Source of the DNA: PSLL01 sp050259195
GTDB lineage: Bacteria; Desulfobacterota_D; UBA1144; Nemesobacterales; CSP1-2
Assembly: GCA_050259195.1 (NCBI GenBank)
Contig: JBLNAE010000222.1
Coordinates: forward strand, 1-20,401
Direction: 5' to 3'
DNA length: 20,401 nucleotides
Part shown: in pieces, positions 20,254 to 20,401 of the stretch
Numbering within the stretch: position 1 is the stretch's first letter
How the letters are laid out: every line of letters begins with the position of its first letter
Made by a program: the position numbers and the translations under genes
Notes under the pieces: model-generated
Database searches by the model: none
The model's input: the letters and a program-made list of their open reading frames with translations, nothing else
Told to the model about the DNA's origin: nothing

Positions 20254-20401
20254 TCATATGAGAGAAGTATCTGATATAAACTTCTTTGTATGCCTAAACG
20301 TATAATTATTGAACCAAATTTGAGTCTGGCAGAACTGGAAGCCAGATGCCGCAAGTCAAAGGATGTAGTGGAAAGAACTCGATGGCAGGTTGTGTGGTTA
20401 C
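20251..20401 (+). mobile_element. IS630-like insertion sequence, left end only
   Basis: The left boundary is inferred from where homology of the second kinase gene to the first ends (about 20250) and from the transposase start at 20290. The 37–39 bases between would include the left terminal inverted repeat, which cannot be verified without the right end. The exact boundary may differ by some bases. Confidence 0.5.
20290..20401 (+). CDS. IS630-type transposase, N-terminal 37 residues, cut by right edge
   Basis: The frame begins at ATG 20290 (in-frame TGA upstream at 20272–20274) and runs off the window. MPKRIIIEPNLSLAELEARC followed by RKSKDVVERTRWQVVWL matches the N-terminus of IS630-family transposases, whose helix-turn-helix region typically begins L-x-x-x-Y/C-R-x-x-K-D-x-V-x-R-x-x-W-Q-I-x-W-L. 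It would catalyse cut-and-paste movement through a DDE domain, which lies beyond the edge. The preceding kinase gene is cut at about 20250; IS630 elements insert at TA, and a TA at 20251–20252 is a plausible junction. The far end and inverted repeats cannot be seen. Confidence 0.7.
   Translation, partial: MPKRIIIEPNLSLAELEARCRKSKDVVERTRWQVVWL

Overview
The window reads as chromosomal DNA of a Gram-negative type bacterium of moderate GC content. I cannot name the lineage. The gene order DUF177–rpmF–plsX–fabD–fabG–acpP–fabF–rpiB, beside an acnA–icd pair, is of a kind I associate with Deltaproteobacteria, Nitrospirota and similar uncultured phyla. That placement is inference. No rRNA or tRNA gene and no CRISPR array was seen.

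Region 1 (1–1960) is a recombination hotspot. It holds the tail of a serine recombinase cut by the left edge, a possible 31-residue membrane peptide, the decayed 3' end of a second tyrosine integrase, one intact tyrosine integrase, and an 18-bp perfect palindrome.

Region 2 (1965–6208) is an oligopeptide-type ABC importer: two permeases (the second YejE-like) and two ATPases. No substrate-binding protein gene lies next to it; integrase DNA occupies the upstream side where such a gene is often found.

Region 3 (6276–11890) is the lipid and ribosome housekeeping operon: DUF177, L32, PlsX, FabD, FabG, ACP, FabF and RpiB, tightly packed and often overlapping. fabH is missing from its usual place between plsX and fabD. 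Regions 2 and 3 are studded with short dispersed repeats (core TTCATTCGTGGCTAA and its complement, and CAGGATACGGAATACAGG) at gene junctions.

Region 4 (11887–12854, minus strand) is a small accessory insert. It contains a DUF433/DUF5615 toxin–antitoxin pair and, upstream of it, a winged-helix gene broken by one in-frame stop.

Region 5 (13067–17119) encodes AcnA aconitase and an NADP-type isocitrate dehydrogenase, two consecutive TCA-cycle steps.

Region 6 (17350–20401) is the most unusual part. A PqqD-like protein (a RiPP recognition element) is followed by an HPr-kinase-like protein, a 67-residue peptide with a Lys-rich N-terminal half and a Lys-free, Ser/Asn-rich C-terminal half, and a second HPr-kinase-like gene. 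The second kinase gene is frameshifted and then cut off by an IS630-type transposase gene that runs off the right edge. A second open frame resembling the peptide's leader lies between pqqD and the first kinase. I read this as a decaying RiPP-type cluster in which kinase-like proteins might modify a ribosomal peptide. The peptide assignments are inference.
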